Source: Roseibium album (lineage in GTDB: Bacteria > Pseudomonadota > Alphaproteobacteria > Rhizobiales > Stappiaceae). From it: a stretch of DNA of 64,000 nt. Under the pieces are notes generated by a model, which saw only the letters and a list, made by a program, of their open reading frames with translations, did no database searches and was not told where the DNA came from. A program made the position numbers and the translations under genes. The stretch's first letter is position 1, and the number at the start of each line of letters is the position of its first letter. The stretch lies in NCBI GenBank assembly GCA_001404055.1, contig CXTY01000005.1, positions 434,001-498,000 of the forward strand, read 5' to 3'. Positions 1-10,780 of this stretch are shown here, piece by piece.

Positions 1-437
1 GCGACCCCTGTGTGAACATGTTGGGGCGAGCCGTGTCTTGCGACATGCTTTTCTCCGATCATCGATCTTGAAACTTGGAGGAGCTCGCGTTGCCACCGGA
101 GAAGGGATGCGCATAAAAACGGCAAAACTTCAAAGCCAGAATTTCACCATGACAATTAAGTCTGCGAGCGGCAGGTATCTGGAACCGGACGAGAAACTAC
201 TCAGAACCACGCAGCGGCGTCAAGAGCAGAACCAGTTCAGCTGGTTTGTCGATCAGTTTGGCGCGGATATGTGACCGGAACAAAGCAGCTTTTTTAAGAA
301 AGGAAAAACCGCAGTTCGCCCTACGCGATCCAGGATTACTCATCAACCCTTGACCTGATGCTGCCTCCATGGCACCTGTCGCCCACAAATCGGCAGGCGA
401 CGCTTGCCGCAGAAAGCCAGATTTCGGAACTTTATCT
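1..437. other. Region upstream of glyQ with no gene that can be supported
   Basis: No convincing coding region is seen. A 78-codon open frame from a TTG at 38 has no good ribosome binding site and no recognisable protein signature, so it is treated as chance. The frame entering the window at base 1 stops at 15 and could be the last codons of a gene to the left, but five codons cannot be identified. The glyQ promoter should lie here; no clear -35/-10 pair stood out. Confidence 0.4.
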
Positions 438-1406
438 ATGTCGACTGAAACCGTACCGGCGCATATGCGCCCGGAAAATTCCTTTCAAGGTTTGATCCTC
501 ACCCTGCAACGCTATTGGGCCGACCAGGGCTGTGCGGTTCTTCAGCCTTACGACATGGAAGTCGGTGCAGGCACGTTCCACCCTGCAACAACACTCCGCT
601 CGCTCGGTCCGCGTCCGTGGAAAGCAGCCTATGTGCAGCCGTCGCGTCGACCGACCGACGGTCGATATGGTGAAAACCCCAACCGGCTGCAGCATTATTA
701 CCAGTTCCAGGTCATCTTGAAGCCGTCTCCGGATAACCTTCAGGACCTCTATCTCAATTCGCTTTACGCCATCGGACTGGATCCGAAGCTGCATGACATC
801 CGCTTTGTGGAAGATGACTGGGAAAGCCCGACGCTTGGGGCCTGGGGGCTTGGCTGGGAGTGCTGGTGCGACGGTATGGAAGTGTCGCAGTTCACCTATT
901 TTCAGCAGGTCGCAGGATTCGAATGTTCACCGGTGTCCGGTGAATTGACCTACGGCCTTGAGCGGCTTGCGATGTATATTCAGGGCGTCGATAACGTTTA
1001 CGACCTGAACTACAACGGTATGGAAGGTGAAGACAAAGTCACTTACGGCGATGTTTTCCTGCAGGCTGAACAGGAATATTCCCGTCACAACTTTGAACAC
1101 GCGGACACAGATATGCTGTTCCGTCACTTCAAGGATGCGGAAACCGAATGCGTTGCGATCCTGGAAGCAAGTGCAAAAGCGCGCGATGAAGCCGGAGCTG
1201 CCGTGCACCAGATGGTACTGCCAGCATATGATCAGTGCATCAAGGCCAGCCACGCATTTAACCTGCTTGATGCGCGCGGTGTGATTTCAGTGACCGAGCG
1301 CCAGAGTTACATTCTTCGCGTGCGTGAGTTGGCAAAAGCTTGTGGAGCAGCTTTCCTTGAGACGGAAGCTGGTGGCGTTGGCTATCACAACCAGGCAGCA
1401 GAATAA
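438..1406 (+). CDS. glyQ: Glycine--tRNA ligase, alpha subunit
   Basis: Catalytic subunit of the bacterial (alpha-beta)2 class II glycyl-tRNA synthetase, which charges tRNA-Gly in the cytoplasm. The 322-residue product has the near-invariant family text: [17 protein letters not shown] at the N-terminus, then [34 protein letters not shown] and WEVSQF-like core motifs, and [20 protein letters not shown]. The open frame extends upstream to 369, but the ATG at 438 fits the usual family N-terminus, so it was chosen; an ATG at 465 is also possible. The beta subunit glyS lies at 7157, separated by lemA, a DUF2207 gene, gltS and a reverse-strand GGDEF-EAL gene, instead of directly downstream. Confidence 0.96.
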   Translation: MSTETVPAHMRPENSFQGLILTLQRYWADQGCAVLQPYDMEVGAGTFHPATTLRSLGPRPWKAAYVQPSRRPTDGRYGENPNRLQHYYQFQVILKPSPDNLQDLYLNSLYAIGLDPKLHDIRFVEDDWESPTLGAWGLGWECWCDGMEVSQFTYFQQVAGFECSPVSGELTYGLERLAMYIQGVDNVYDLNYNGMEGEDKVTYGDVFLQAEQEYSRHNFEHADTDMLFRHFKDAETECVAILEASAKARDEAGAAVHQMVLPAYDQCIKASHAFNLLDARGVISVTERQSYILRVRELAKACGAAFLETEAGGVGYHNQAAE

Positions 1407-1493
1407 GTCGCTGAATTCCATTTTCTTTTTGCCCCGCAGATGACAACCAGGTGAAGTCCGGTTAGCCTCCTCGTGTTTTTTGCGGAGGTTTTC

Positions 1494-2051
1494 ATGACTA
1501 CCTGGTTTGTTCTTGCACTTCTGATTGCGCTCTCTGTCTTTGCTATCCTTCTTTACAATGGGCTCGTCAAAAAGCGTCAGATGGTGGAAGAAGGCTGGAG
1601 CGGGATTGATGTGCAGCTCAAGAGACGGGCTAATCTGATCCCCAACCTGGTGGAAACGGTCAAGGGCTATGCCTCCCACGAGCAGGAAACGCTCGATGCG
1701 GTTACAAAACTCCGCAGCCAGGTCAGTTCCCTGCCAAGGGATGATGTTGCAGGGCGCGCGAAAGCCGAAGGCGCGCTGTCACAGGCGTTGGGGCGGCTCT
1801 TTGCTGTTGCCGAGGCCTATCCGGACTTGAAGGCAAGCCAGAACTATTCGGAATTGCACCAGTCACTGGATGAGACTGAAGATGCCATCCAGATGGCACG
1901 CCGCTACTACAATGGTGCGGTAAGAGCACTCAATGTTGCTGTTGAGAGTTTCCCCTCCAACCTGATTGCAAACCAGTTCAAATTCGTAAAGGCCGAATAT
2001 TTCGAAATCGAAGATGAGGCCGAGAGAGCTGTTCCCAAGGTCCAGTTCTAG
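1494..2051 (+). CDS. LemA family protein
   Basis: Small membrane-anchored helical protein of the LemA family, 185 residues. An N-terminal hydrophobic helix (about residues 3-22) is followed by the hallmark stretch YNGLVKKRQMVEEGWSGIDV, then QLKRRANLIPNLVETVKGYA. The function of LemA proteins is not settled; they often sit beside DUF2207 membrane proteins, as here (15 bases to the next gene). The ATG at 1494 is chosen because GGAGG at 1483-1487 is well placed; an in-frame start 7 codons upstream is less likely. Confidence 0.93.
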   Translation: MTTWFVLALLIALSVFAILLYNGLVKKRQMVEEGWSGIDVQLKRRANLIPNLVETVKGYASHEQETLDAVTKLRSQVSSLPRDDVAGRAKAEGALSQALGRLFAVAEAYPDLKASQNYSELHQSLDETEDAIQMARRYYNGAVRALNVAVESFPSNLIANQFKFVKAEYFEIEDEAERAVPKVQF

Positions 2052-2066
2052 AAAAGGCGTCTGACC

Positions 2067-4007
2067 ATGAATATACGCCATCTCGTGGCCGCAGGGTTTG
2101 CAGCACTTTTCTATCTCGTTTCCATTTGGGCCACGCAGGCAGATGAAAGAATCCTCCGGTATGTCTCCAATATCGAGGTTGCCTCCGACGGTGCGTTGAC
2201 TGTCACCGAAACGATCAAGGTTCGCGCCGAGTGGGACCAGATCAAGCGGGGGATCTTTCGCGATATTCCGTTGACTGCTGAAGCTGCGAACGGCCGCACG
2301 TATAGAGTCGGTTTCAAGCTTTTGTCGGTCCTGCGCGACGGTGAGCCGGAACCTCATTTTGAGCGTGATAGCGGTGATGGCGTCAGGATCTACATCGGCC
2401 GCGAAGACCAGTTTGTGACTAAGGGTGTCCATATCTACACGATCGAATATGAGACGGACCGGCAAATCAGATTTTTCGACGATCACGACGAGGTCTACTG
2501 GAACGCGACCGGCAATGAATGGGCTTTTCCGATTGACGAAGCGCTGGCGAGGGTCGTCCTGCCAGGCGGCGTCAAGGCGTCAAAGTGGATAGCCTACACC
2601 GGATACTTTGGCGACAAGGGGCAGGATTACACAGCGCGGTCGGAGGAGGGCGACAGGGAAGTCATCTTCGAGACCACTCGGCCTCTCGGGACTTACGAGG
2701 GGCTTTCGGTTGTCGTTGGCATGCCGAAAGGCGCTGTGCCTGCACCTTCGCAGGATGAGCAGCTCCAGTACTTCCTGAGCGATTACAGTTCTGAACTGAT
2801 CGGGGCGGCAGGTCTGGCACTCGTTGTTTTCTATTATTTGTTCGCATGGTGGATCGTTGGACGGGACCCAGCCAGGGGTGTCACCTTCCCAAGGTTCAAA
2901 CCTCCGGAGGGTATTTCGCCGGCCCTTGCCAAATATGTATCCAATCGTGGGTTTGGTGATGGAGGCTGGGTAGCCTTGTCGTCGGCTTGCCTTAGCTTGG
3001 CAGTGAAGAAAGTGCTTCGCATTGAGGAGCAGGACGATGAAGTGACACTCGTCATGGAAGATGGCGGTGCAGTTCATGACGCCAAGTTGCCAAAGGGAGA
3101 GGCTGCCCTGGTGTCCTATATTCGCGGTCGTGGCACGCCTTTGCCGCTCAACAAGGACAATGGTGGCGCGATCAAGGCACTCGGTAGCAAGTTTCGGAGC
3201 GCGATTGAAAAAGAGAGCCGCGGTGTTTTCTTCAAGAGCAATAAACTATTTCTCGTTCCCGGTATCGTGCTGAGCATCATCACTATTGTTGCGCTGCTGG
3301 TTTTCGGTAGGTTGCAGCCTGATCAGGAGGGCTTCGTCATGGTGTTCCTGATGATGTCGATTTTCGCATCTGTCATTTCGGTCAATATTGGCAAGGTCGT
3401 ATTTCGTTTTGCCTCGATGCAGTTACGTATGGCGTTGATTTTTGTCTTATTCGGCTTGGCCATGACGGGCGCCGCATATGGTGCCTTTCAGATTACCGGT
3501 GGTGTCGACACAGTTCCGATCCTACCAATCATTGCCGCCGTTCTCGTTGCGCTGAACATTCTGTTCTTTTTCATCATAGGTGCACCAACTGCACTTGGAC
3601 GGCAGGCGCTCGATGAAATCGAGGGGCTTCGCTTGTACCTTTCGGTCGCAGAAAAAGAGCGCATGAATATGACGGAGGTGCCAGACATGAGCACTGGTCA
3701 TTTCGAAGAGCTGCTCCCATATGCCGTCGCGCTTGGTGTCGAAAAACCTTGGGCAAAAGCGTTTGAGGGTTGGTTGGCAACGGCAGCGGGTGCAGCGGTT
3801 GCCACCAGTTATCATCCGAACTGGTATTCAGGCAGAACCTTTGATGCCCGCCATATCTCGGACACGCTGGGCTCTACCGCAAGTTCAATGGCCGGATCAT
3901 TCAAGTCCTCACTTCCTGTACCGAAATCCTCCAGTTCTGGGTTCTCGAGTTCTTCAGGGGGCTCTTCCGGCGGCGGTGGTGGCGGTGGCGGCGGCGGTGG
4001 GTGGTAA
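2067..4007 (+). CDS. DUF2207 domain membrane protein
   Basis: A 646-residue membrane protein with a signal peptide (cleavage near ATQADE, about residue 25) and an extracytoplasmic DUF2207 domain (about 27-225; typical text [11 protein letters not shown]). One transmembrane helix follows near 245-265, then a cytoplasmic part, then a cluster of four helices at about 390-510. The tail is rich in Ser and Gly and ends in an 11-residue Gly run before Trp. Function is unknown; pairing with LemA is a recurrent arrangement, so the two probably act together at the envelope. Translation of the pair is probably coupled. Confidence 0.88.
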   Translation: MNIRHLVAAGFAALFYLVSIWATQADERILRYVSNIEVASDGALTVTETIKVRAEWDQIKRGIFRDIPLTAEAANGRTYRVGFKLLSVLRDGEPEPHFERDSGDGVRIYIGREDQFVTKGVHIYTIEYETDRQIRFFDDHDEVYWNATGNEWAFPIDEALARVVLPGGVKASKWIAYTGYFGDKGQDYTARSEEGDREVIFETTRPLGTYEGLSVVVGMPKGAVPAPSQDEQLQYFLSDYSSELIGAAGLALVVFYYLFAWWIVGRDPARGVTFPRFKPPEGISPALAKYVSNRGFGDGGWVALSSACLSLAVKKVLRIEEQDDEVTLVMEDGGAVHDAKLPKGEAALVSYIRGRGTPLPLNKDNGGAIKALGSKFRSAIEKESRGVFFKSNKLFLVPGIVLSIITIVALLVFGRLQPDQEGFVMVFLMMSIFASVISVNIGKVVFRFASMQLRMALIFVLFGLAMTGAAYGAFQITGGVDTVPILPIIAAVLVALNILFFFIIGAPTALGRQALDEIEGLRLYLSVAEKERMNMTEVPDMSTGHFEELLPYAVALGVEKPWAKAFEGWLATAAGAAVATSYHPNWYSGRTFDARHISDTLGSTASSMAGSFKSSLPVPKSSSSGFSSSSGGSSGGGGGGGGGGGW

Positions 4008-4105
4008 TCGCGGTTGCGTTTCTGGAAACCACCTTTAGGTTGAATGCGCTGGGTGTGACGCTACTGGCGGTACCGCGGCAATAATATGATGGAACGGATG
4101 GGCTA

Positions 4106-5326
4106 ATGACTGGAGAAGCACTCTCGCTGGATGAATTTGTGAGTTTCAACCTGGCGATCCTGGTCTATTTTCTGGGTGTTCGGCTGAACAAGAAAATCCC
4201 GTTCCTGCGCCACTACAATATTCCCGAGCCTGTTTCTGGCGGCCTTTTGGTGGCTATGGTCGCGCTTATTGTCTTTGCAGTTCTCGACAAGGAGATCAGT
4301 TTTTCCCTGCAATCCAGGGATTATCTTCTCTATTGTTTCTTCACGGCTATTGGTTTGAATGCCCGGTTCACCGATCTTGCTAAAGGCGGCAAGCCGCTTC
4401 TCGTTCTGCTGTGCCTGACAGTTGGATACATGTTGATTCAGAACCTCGTCGGCACCGGGATAGCGGCCGCAATGGGCCTTCCTGTCGGATTTGGTCTTCT
4501 GGGAGGCACCGTTTCGCTTGTCGGTGGACATGGGACGGCGATTGCCTGGGGCCCAAGACTTGTGAACGATTATGGCGTTGTCGGTGCTGTCGAAATTGGT
4601 GCGGCAACAGCGACGCTTGGTCTTATCGCCGCCAGTTTGCTGGGTGGGCCGATCGGCAACTACCTGATTGAAAAGAAGGGCGCTAAACCGGATCCCAACC
4701 GTCCAGAGGAAGCACCGATGATCGGTATTGAAACTGATCAGGAGGGCGATACAAATGTCACCCATACCGGGTTGATGCGCTCGCTTTTGGTTCTCAATAT
4801 CGCGATTGGCCTTGGTGTGGGGCTTCAGGAAGCTCTGGTCACAGGCATCGGCCTGGATCTGCCTATTTTCGTATGCTGCCTGTTCTGCGGCATTGTTCTG
4901 TCAAACACGGTGCCGCTGATTTTCAAGCAAATTGAATGGCCAGCTGGTTCGCGGTCACTCGCGGTGATTTCCGACCTCGCTCTTGGTATATTCCTGACCA
5001 TGTCCCTCATGAGCTTGCAACTCTGGACGATTGCAGGACTTGCCGGCCCCATGATGCTGATACTGGCAACACAGGTTGTCGTGGCAGCCGTATTTATCAT
5101 TTACATCGTCTTCCCAATGATGGGGAGGAATTACAATGCCGCTGTGCTGGGATCGGGATTTGCGGGATTTGCGTTGGGAGCGACACCAACAGCGATTGCC
5201 AACATGACTGCTGTGACCAAGAAATACGGCCCGTCAACGCAAGCCTTTCTGATCCTGCCACTCGTCTCGGCATTCTTCGTGGATCTGGCCAACGCAGTGA
5301 TCATATTGCTGTTTTTGGGGGGGTAA
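4106..5326 (+). CDS. gltS: Sodium/glutamate symporter
   Basis: Inner-membrane Na+-dependent glutamate uptake carrier of the GltS (ESS) family, 406 residues with about 10-12 hydrophobic helices. Visible family features are the N-terminal LVYFLGVRLNKKIPFLRHYN, IPEPVSGGLLVAM, the Gly-rich GGHGTAIAWGPRL and a second-half repeat GFAGFALGATPTAIANMTAV. These two Gly-rich loops are expected to form the substrate site. It begins 98 bases after the DUF2207 gene and ends 32 bases before the convergent GGDEF-EAL gene. No regulator site was recognised. Confidence 0.92.
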   Translation: MTGEALSLDEFVSFNLAILVYFLGVRLNKKIPFLRHYNIPEPVSGGLLVAMVALIVFAVLDKEISFSLQSRDYLLYCFFTAIGLNARFTDLAKGGKPLLVLLCLTVGYMLIQNLVGTGIAAAMGLPVGFGLLGGTVSLVGGHGTAIAWGPRLVNDYGVVGAVEIGAATATLGLIAASLLGGPIGNYLIEKKGAKPDPNRPEEAPMIGIETDQEGDTNVTHTGLMRSLLVLNIAIGLGVGLQEALVTGIGLDLPIFVCCLFCGIVLSNTVPLIFKQIEWPAGSRSLAVISDLALGIFLTMSLMSLQLWTIAGLAGPMMLILATQVVVAAVFIIYIVFPMMGRNYNAAVLGSGFAGFALGATPTAIANMTAVTKKYGPSTQAFLILPLVSAFFVDLANAVIILLFLGG

Positions 5327-5358
5327 GGGTCGAGCGCGTCCGTTCGCTGGTAGATTAC

Positions 5359-6957
5359 CTACGCGGCGTCCGTCTTGTCGGTGAATGGCAAGCGGCCATC
5401 AACTTGTGATTCAAGCAACTCAGAAGCTTCATCGGCGCTGACAGCGGCCGCATAGAGAAAGCCCTGCCCATAATGGCAGCCATTGGAGTTGAGCGCGTCG
5501 TGAACTTCGCTTTCTTCAACGCCTTCAGCAACGGCATCGATTTCCAGGCCCTTGGACAGAACGAGAATGGCCTCGACAATGGCAGCGCATTGTTTGTCGA
5601 CCAGCATGCGTTCGGTAAATGATTTGTCGATCTTGACCTTCTTGATCGGCAAGTCACGCAAATAACTGAGGCTTGAATGACCGGCACCGAAGTCATCCAG
5701 GGCAATAGACACACCTGTTTCAGTTAGTTCAGCCAGTATGCGCTTGGCAGACTCCGGGTTTTTGAGGAGTGACGTTTCGGTGATTTCCAGAACCAGTCGG
5801 TTCGAGGGAAAACCGCAGGTGCTCAAGATGGACGCCACCTGACCTGACAACGCAGGGTCCTGAAGTTGGACAGGTGACAGGTTGAAGGACAGATAGAGAT
5901 CATCCGGCCAGGTTTTCGCAACCATGCAGGCTTCCGCCAGAAGGTGGCGCGTGAGTTCGGAAATTATTCCGCAGTCCTCGGCTATGGGAATGAACTGGAG
6001 CGGGGGCACGTTGCCGAAATCACTGTCGCTCCAGCGGGCGAGTGCTTCAAATCCCGCAATTCGACCTGAATCCATATCGAGGATCGGCTGATAGTGAACC
6101 TTGACCTGGTTGTCATCAATCGCGCGGCGCAGCCGTTGCTCCAGCAAGGTTCGATGCAAAATCGACGCATCCATGTCGACCTCAAAGAAGCGATAGGTCG
6201 ACCGGCCAGATGATTTTGCCCGGTAGAGAGCGATATCGGCTTTGCGCAAAAGCTCGGTGATCGCATGCCCATCGTGCGGGTAAAGCGCGATTCCGATACC
6301 GGAGCCGATTGAGATCTGGCGGTCGCCAAACTCAAATCGGTCACTGATACGCGTCAACAGGCGGCGAGCGAAACCGGATGCCTCTGATTTATCCTTGAAC
6401 ACGGGGGATACAATCGCAAATTCATCACCACCCAGACGCGCAACGATTCCATCCTTGCCAAGAATTTCCACAAGCCGTTCTGCAAAACTGCGCAGCAAAT
6501 TGTCGCCGAAAGTGTGGCCGTACACGTCGTTGATGGGTTTGAAACCATCAAGATCGAGCATCATGATTGCGCGGAAACTTTCTGGCTTTACGTCCCGGCT
6601 GAGATCGGTAAACGCTTCGAGAAGACGGCGGCGGTTGGGCAAGCCGGTCAGAGGGTCATGTTGTGCAAGAGCCAGTGCTTCGGAATGTTCGGAGGATCTG
6701 GCAGAAAGTTCCTTGCGCAGTCGCTGCGTGGCCCAGGCGCCATAGGCGAGGCCCAAAATGGCAATGACTAGAAGCCCGCTAGTGAGGACTTCGTAGCCCA
6801 TGTGCCCGTGTTCAGGTTGGCTGCCAAGAATTAGGCTTGGGAAAAACTTTACCACCGTAAAAGTGATAAGAATTACCACAAGTAGTGCCGCCGTTGACTG
6901 CACCAATAACCGGTAATTTGCTGTGTTCTTGCCGTTCACGGACTGGCCCCGATACAT
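5359..6957 (-). CDS. GGDEF-EAL cyclic di-GMP signalling protein
   Basis: Membrane protein combining a diguanylate cyclase and a c-di-GMP phosphodiesterase domain. From the ATG at 6957 it has 532 residues: two transmembrane helices near 20-40 and 55-75, a GGDEF domain (about 95-260) with an intact GGDEF at 176-180, and an EAL domain (about 275-520) with intact EAL (304-306) and DDFGAGHSSL. The RxxD inhibitory site upstream of GGDEF is absent. Both domains look catalytically competent; which activity dominates cannot be told. The frame continues upstream to a TTG at 7014; neither start has a good ribosome binding site, so the start is uncertain. It is divergent from glyS. Confidence 0.9.
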   Translation of the reverse strand: MYRGQSVNGKNTANYRLLVQSTAALLVVILITFTVVKFFPSLILGSQPEHGHMGYEVLTSGLLVIAILGLAYGAWATQRLRKELSARSSEHSEALALAQHDPLTGLPNRRRLLEAFTDLSRDVKPESFRAIMMLDLDGFKPINDVYGHTFGDNLLRSFAERLVEILGKDGIVARLGGDEFAIVSPVFKDKSEASGFARRLLTRISDRFEFGDRQISIGSGIGIALYPHDGHAITELLRKADIALYRAKSSGRSTYRFFEVDMDASILHRTLLEQRLRRAIDDNQVKVHYQPILDMDSGRIAGFEALARWSDSDFGNVPPLQFIPIAEDCGIISELTRHLLAEACMVAKTWPDDLYLSFNLSPVQLQDPALSGQVASILSTCGFPSNRLVLEITETSLLKNPESAKRILAELTETGVSIALDDFGAGHSSLSYLRDLPIKKVKIDKSFTERMLVDKQCAAIVEAILVLSKGLEIDAVAEGVEESEVHDALNSNGCHYGQGFLYAAAVSADEASELLESQVDGRLPFTDKTDAA

Positions 6958-7156
6958 CGCACTGTTTGTTTTGAGAGAAGTTTCACATGCATTTCTTGAA
7001 GAAGAGTGAAGCAATCGACAAGAGCGCTATACATCGCCCGGCAATGAAGTCAGGACTGCCAGCCCTGAAAAGGGGTGACAAGTCGTCATTGACTTGCTAA
7101 CGGACGCGCAACCTCTTTCCGGTGGTGCTCCACCTAGACCAAAGGCCTCAGACTCC

Positions 7157-9244
7157 ATGCCCGATCTTCTGCTTGAGCTTTTCAGCGAAGAAATTCCGGC
7201 CCGTATGCAACGCAAAGCGGCCGAAAACCTGAAATCGCTTGTGACCAATGCCCTGGTGGAAGCAGGTTTGCCATACGAAGGCGCAAAGGCCCATGCAACA
7301 CCGCGCCGGCTTGCATTGCACGTCGCTGGCATTCCAGTGGGCTCGGCTTCAACGCGGGAAGAGCGTAAGGGCCCGCGTGTGGGGGCCCCAGATCGGGCAG
7401 TTGAAGGGTTTCTGCGGGGCGCAGGCCTCACGTCTATCGAAGATGCCACTATTCAGAGCGATCCCAAGAAGGGCGACTTCTATGTGGCCGTGATCGAAAA
7501 ACCGGGCCGTTCTGCAATTGATATCATTGCCGAGTTCATGCCTGGTATCTTGCGCAATTTTCCTTGGCCGAAGTCCATGCGGTGGGGAACGTCATCCACG
7601 CGCTGGGTACGACCACTGCATTCGATCGTGGCAACCTTCGGACCGGAAACCGAAGAACCTGATGTCGTGGCATTTGAATTTGACGGCATTCAGTCAGGCA
7701 AAACAACACGCGGACACCGTTTTCTGGCAAACAATACTTTTGATGTGCGCAGGTTCGACGACTACGCAGTCGAGCTGGAAAAACATAAAGTGGTCCTGGA
7801 TGCAGACCGCCGCAAGAACATGATCCTGAACGATGCAAAAGACCGAGCGCTGGCGCTGGGCCTTGAGCTGGTTGAAGATCCCGGTTTGCTTGAAGAAGTC
7901 GCTGGTCTCGTTGAGTGGCCGGTTGTTCTGACGGGAAGTTTTGACGAGGATTTTCTGGAAATACCTGACGAGTGTATTCAGCTCACGATCCGTGTGAACC
8001 AGAAATGCTTCGTGCTGAAGGATCCAAAGACGGGCCGTCTTGCCAATAAACTGGTTTTGGTTTCCAACATCGTTGCCGACGATGGTGGCAAGATGATTGT
8101 TGCGGGCAATGAAAAGGTGATCCGTGCGCGGCTATCGGATGCCCGCTTCTTCTGGGATGCGGATCTGAAATCCAAACTCTCAGATAATCTGCCCAAACTG
8201 GATGTCGTCAAATTTCACGAAAAGCTTGGCAGCGTTGGCGAACGGGTCAAGCGCCTTGTATCTCTGTCAGGGGAGTTGGCTCCGATCGTCGGCGCGGACG
8301 AGGCAAATGCTAAACGCGCGGCCGAACTGGCCAAGGCCGATCTGGTCTCGAACATGGTCTTCGAATTCCCGGAACTTCAAGGCCTGATGGGGCGCTATTA
8401 CGCTTCCGCACAGGGTGAAGATACTTCCGTTGCGACTGCAATCGAAGAGCATTACAAGCCACAGGGGCCAAGCGACAGTGTTCCGACAGATCCGGTCGCC
8501 ATCAGCGTAGCCTTGGCGGAAAAACTGGATCTTCTGTCCGGATTTTGGGCAATTGATGAGAAGCCGACCGGTTCAAAAGATCCATATGCGCTACGCAGGG
8601 CGGCGCTTGGCGTGATCCGCATTATCTTGGAAAACAATCTGCGGATCAGACTTGGAGATGCGATACGGCTTTCTTCAAAGATGCAGTCCGTCGAAATCGC
8701 CAATCTCGATGCGCTTTCTGCTGATCTGCTTTCCTTCTTTGGTGATCGCCTGAAGGTTCACCTGAAAGACGAAGGCGCACGCCACGATCTGATCGACGCT
8801 GTCTTCGCTCTGGACGGCCAGGATGACCTTCTGATGGTGGTGAAGCGCGTCGAGGCGCTCGGTGCCTTCATATCCTCTGACGACGGGGCGAACTTGCTAG
8901 CCGGCTACAAACGTGCCGTCAACATCCTGAAAGCGGAAGAAAAGAAAGGCGGCTCCGAGATAACCGGGAAGCCTCTTGCTGATCATTTCAAGGAGCAGGC
9001 AGAGATTGATCTGGCAGCCGCGATTGACACAGCACGCGCCGAAGCAGTTGAAGCGGTCGACAATGAGAACTTTGAAGGTGCGATGGAGGCACTTTCCAAA
9101 CTGCGCGCACCAGTCGACAAGTTCTTTGAGGACATTCTGGTCAACGCTGAAGATCCGACGCTTCGGATGAACCGTTTGCAGCTTCTGGCTGAAATCCGCG
9201 ATGCGACCCATGTGGTTGCGGATTTCTCGAAGGTTGCGGGATAA
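7157..9244 (+). CDS. glyS: Glycine--tRNA ligase, beta subunit
   Basis: Beta subunit of heterotetrameric glycyl-tRNA synthetase, needed for tRNA recognition; 695 residues. It opens with [20 protein letters not shown], the family signature, and continues with [25 protein letters not shown] and [14 protein letters not shown] text, an HD-like central segment ([38 protein letters not shown]) and a C-terminal helical anticodon-binding region. ATG 7157 is chosen because the protein family starts exactly there; the frame extends 21 codons further up without a matching sequence. A strong terminator follows. Confidence 0.96.
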   Translation: MPDLLLELFSEEIPARMQRKAAENLKSLVTNALVEAGLPYEGAKAHATPRRLALHVAGIPVGSASTREERKGPRVGAPDRAVEGFLRGAGLTSIEDATIQSDPKKGDFYVAVIEKPGRSAIDIIAEFMPGILRNFPWPKSMRWGTSSTRWVRPLHSIVATFGPETEEPDVVAFEFDGIQSGKTTRGHRFLANNTFDVRRFDDYAVELEKHKVVLDADRRKNMILNDAKDRALALGLELVEDPGLLEEVAGLVEWPVVLTGSFDEDFLEIPDECIQLTIRVNQKCFVLKDPKTGRLANKLVLVSNIVADDGGKMIVAGNEKVIRARLSDARFFWDADLKSKLSDNLPKLDVVKFHEKLGSVGERVKRLVSLSGELAPIVGADEANAKRAAELAKADLVSNMVFEFPELQGLMGRYYASAQGEDTSVATAIEEHYKPQGPSDSVPTDPVAISVALAEKLDLLSGFWAIDEKPTGSKDPYALRRAALGVIRIILENNLRIRLGDAIRLSSKMQSVEIANLDALSADLLSFFGDRLKVHLKDEGARHDLIDAVFALDGQDDLLMVVKRVEALGAFISSDDGANLLAGYKRAVNILKAEEKKGGSEITGKPLADHFKEQAEIDLAAAIDTARAEAVEAVDNENFEGAMEALSKLRAPVDKFFEDILVNAEDPTLRMNRLQLLAEIRDATHVVADFSKVAG

Positions 9245-9265
9245 TTCGCGCCAAGTAGTTAAAAG

Positions 9266-9297
9266 AGAAGGCGGGTCTCATGGCCCGCCTTCTTTTT
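9266..9297 (+). terminator. Rho-independent terminator of glyS
   Basis: Perfect 10-bp stem AGAAGGCGGG (9266-9275) with CCCGCCTTCT (9284-9293), an 8-base loop and a T run. The complement also carries T residues after the stem, so it may serve the convergent MFS gene, whose stop codon overlaps the T run. Confidence 0.88.
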
Positions 9298-10531
9298 ATT
9301 CAGCGGCTTCCTGTGCCAGACGGGGTACGGGTTTTTCTTCGATTGGCCAATGTACAATCGCGGCGAAAATCCCAAGGGCAATGCCGACCCACCAGATAAG
9401 GTCGTACGACCCCGTTTCGTCAAACAGCTTGCCACCCAGCCAGATGCCAAGGAAAGATCCGATCTGGTGGGAAAGAAAGACGAAGCCGAACAGGGTTGCC
9501 ATATAGCGGGGACCAAACATGACGGCGACAAGCCCGGATGTGGGTGGGATGGTCGAGAGCCATAACAGTCCCATCACGCTTGCAAAGACCAAGATGGAAA
9601 CCGGCGTAACCGGAAGCATGATGAAGGTGAAGATCGCAATTGACCTGCCGATATAGATCAGTGACAGGAATATCGGCTTGGAATAACGCCCGCCAATGTA
9701 TCCCGAAGCCAAAGCCCCGGCGACATTGAACAGGCCGATCAGGGCAATGGCCCAGGCGCCCAGGCTTGGATCGAACCCGAGATCGGCAATATAGGGCGGT
9801 AGATGAACCGTAATGAAGGCAACGTGAAATCCGCAGACGAAAAAGCCGAGAGACAGCAAGATGAAGCCGCGTGTGCCGAATGCTTCTGCCATTGCTGATC
9901 GGAGGCTCTGGTTGGAGGCCGCAGCGGACCCAGCCGGAAACTCGGCTCTCCCTCTCAGCGCTATTGCCAACAACGGAATTACTGCGCTCAAGCCGGCAAA
10001 GACGAGCAGCGTGTCTTGCCAGCCGATATTGGCAATGAGCGCGCCACCCAATGGTGCGAACAGAAACTGACCAAGTGAGCCTGAAGCTGTGCCGATGCCG
10101 AAGGCCAGCGACCGTTGGTCCGGCGTCACTGTGCGCCCAAATGCTGCAAGTACCAGCGAAAACGATGAAAACGCGATGCCGAGACCTACAAGAACGCCAG
10201 CTGAGACATGAAGGGCAACCGCGCTCTGGGCGTCGATCATCAAGATGAGGCCAGAGAAATAGAGCACAGCCCCAAGCGTCATCGTTTTCCAGGTTCCAAA
10301 GCGATCGGACATCATGCCTGCCACGGGTTGGCCAAGGCCCCACACCAGATTCTGGATAGCGATCGCGAGTGCGAAAATTTCGCGGCTCCAATCCCGAGCC
10401 TCTGTCATGGGTTGGAAAAAGAGCCCCATTGCAGACCGTGGGCCAAAGGAAATCAGTGCAATCAAACACCCACAGGCAATCACCAGCGGAACATTGGGGC
10501 CTGTCCGTGCAGTTGTCGTGGCTACGGTCAT
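9296..10531 (-). CDS. MFS transporter, monocarboxylate/oxalate-antiporter-like
   Basis: Inner-membrane major facilitator of 411 residues with about 12 hydrophobic helices. The motif-A loop between helices 2 and 3 reads GMMSDRFGTWKTM. General style (SFGPRSAMGLFFQPM in helix 1, two six-helix halves with a Pro/Ala-rich central loop) resembles the OxlT/MCT-like set of MFS carriers for small carboxylates, but the substrate cannot be read from sequence. ATG 10531 is preferred over 10543 because GAGG lies at a good distance before it. An inverted repeat directly upstream (10543-10560) may be an operator. Confidence 0.85.
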   Translation of the reverse strand: MTVATTTARTGPNVPLVIACGCLIALISFGPRSAMGLFFQPMTEARDWSREIFALAIAIQNLVWGLGQPVAGMMSDRFGTWKTMTLGAVLYFSGLILMIDAQSAVALHVSAGVLVGLGIAFSSFSLVLAAFGRTVTPDQRSLAFGIGTASGSLGQFLFAPLGGALIANIGWQDTLLVFAGLSAVIPLLAIALRGRAEFPAGSAAASNQSLRSAMAEAFGTRGFILLSLGFFVCGFHVAFITVHLPPYIADLGFDPSLGAWAIALIGLFNVAGALASGYIGGRYSKPIFLSLIYIGRSIAIFTFIMLPVTPVSILVFASVMGLLWLSTIPPTSGLVAVMFGPRYMATLFGFVFLSHQIGSFLGIWLGGKLFDETGSYDLIWWVGIALGIFAAIVHWPIEEKPVPRLAQEAAE

Positions 10532-10542
10532 TCGAAACCTCA

Positions 10543-10560
10543 TATCGTGAACTTACGATA
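10543..10560. promoter_or_regulatory. Inverted repeat upstream of the MFS gene, possible operator
   Basis: TATCGT (10543-10548) and ACGATA (10555-10560) form a perfect 6-bp inverted repeat with a 6-base spacer, only 11 bases before the MFS start codon. The position suits a repressor site in the leader or promoter. No regulator gene is adjacent, so this is inference from symmetry and position. Confidence 0.35.
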
Positions 10561-10598
10561 AGATAGGTCATACAGAGAGACGGTCCAAACGCGTAATT

Positions 10599-10614
10599 TT
10601 GATCGATTGATCAA
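10599..10614. promoter_or_regulatory. Palindrome TTGATC-N4-GATCAA in the intergenic region
   Basis: Perfect 6-bp inverted repeat with spacer GATT, lying between the divergent MFS gene and the unknown gene at 10781. It could be a regulator site for either gene; GATC-rich short palindromes also arise by chance. Confidence 0.25.
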
Positions 10615-10780
10615 GAAAATAGATGGAAAGCACCGCAACTGAGTTGTTTCGTACGCAAATACGCACCTGATTTCAGTCAAAAGTTGAAAGCTTCTCCGAG
10701 ATAACCGAGGGTAGGTTTGAAAGGTAGCTGCCACTCGACTTGAGTGTGAAGCAACAGACACATTTTGAGGGGGGGGATAT

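Noticed and set aside
38..274. 78-codon open frame before glyQ
   Set aside because: TTG start, no ribosome binding site, no recognisable protein features; treated as chance.
9420..10571. 383-codon reverse frame overlapping the MFS gene
   Set aside because: Its translation is rich in Arg, Cys, His and Ser, with no hydrophobic pattern; the other frame gives clear MFS helices.
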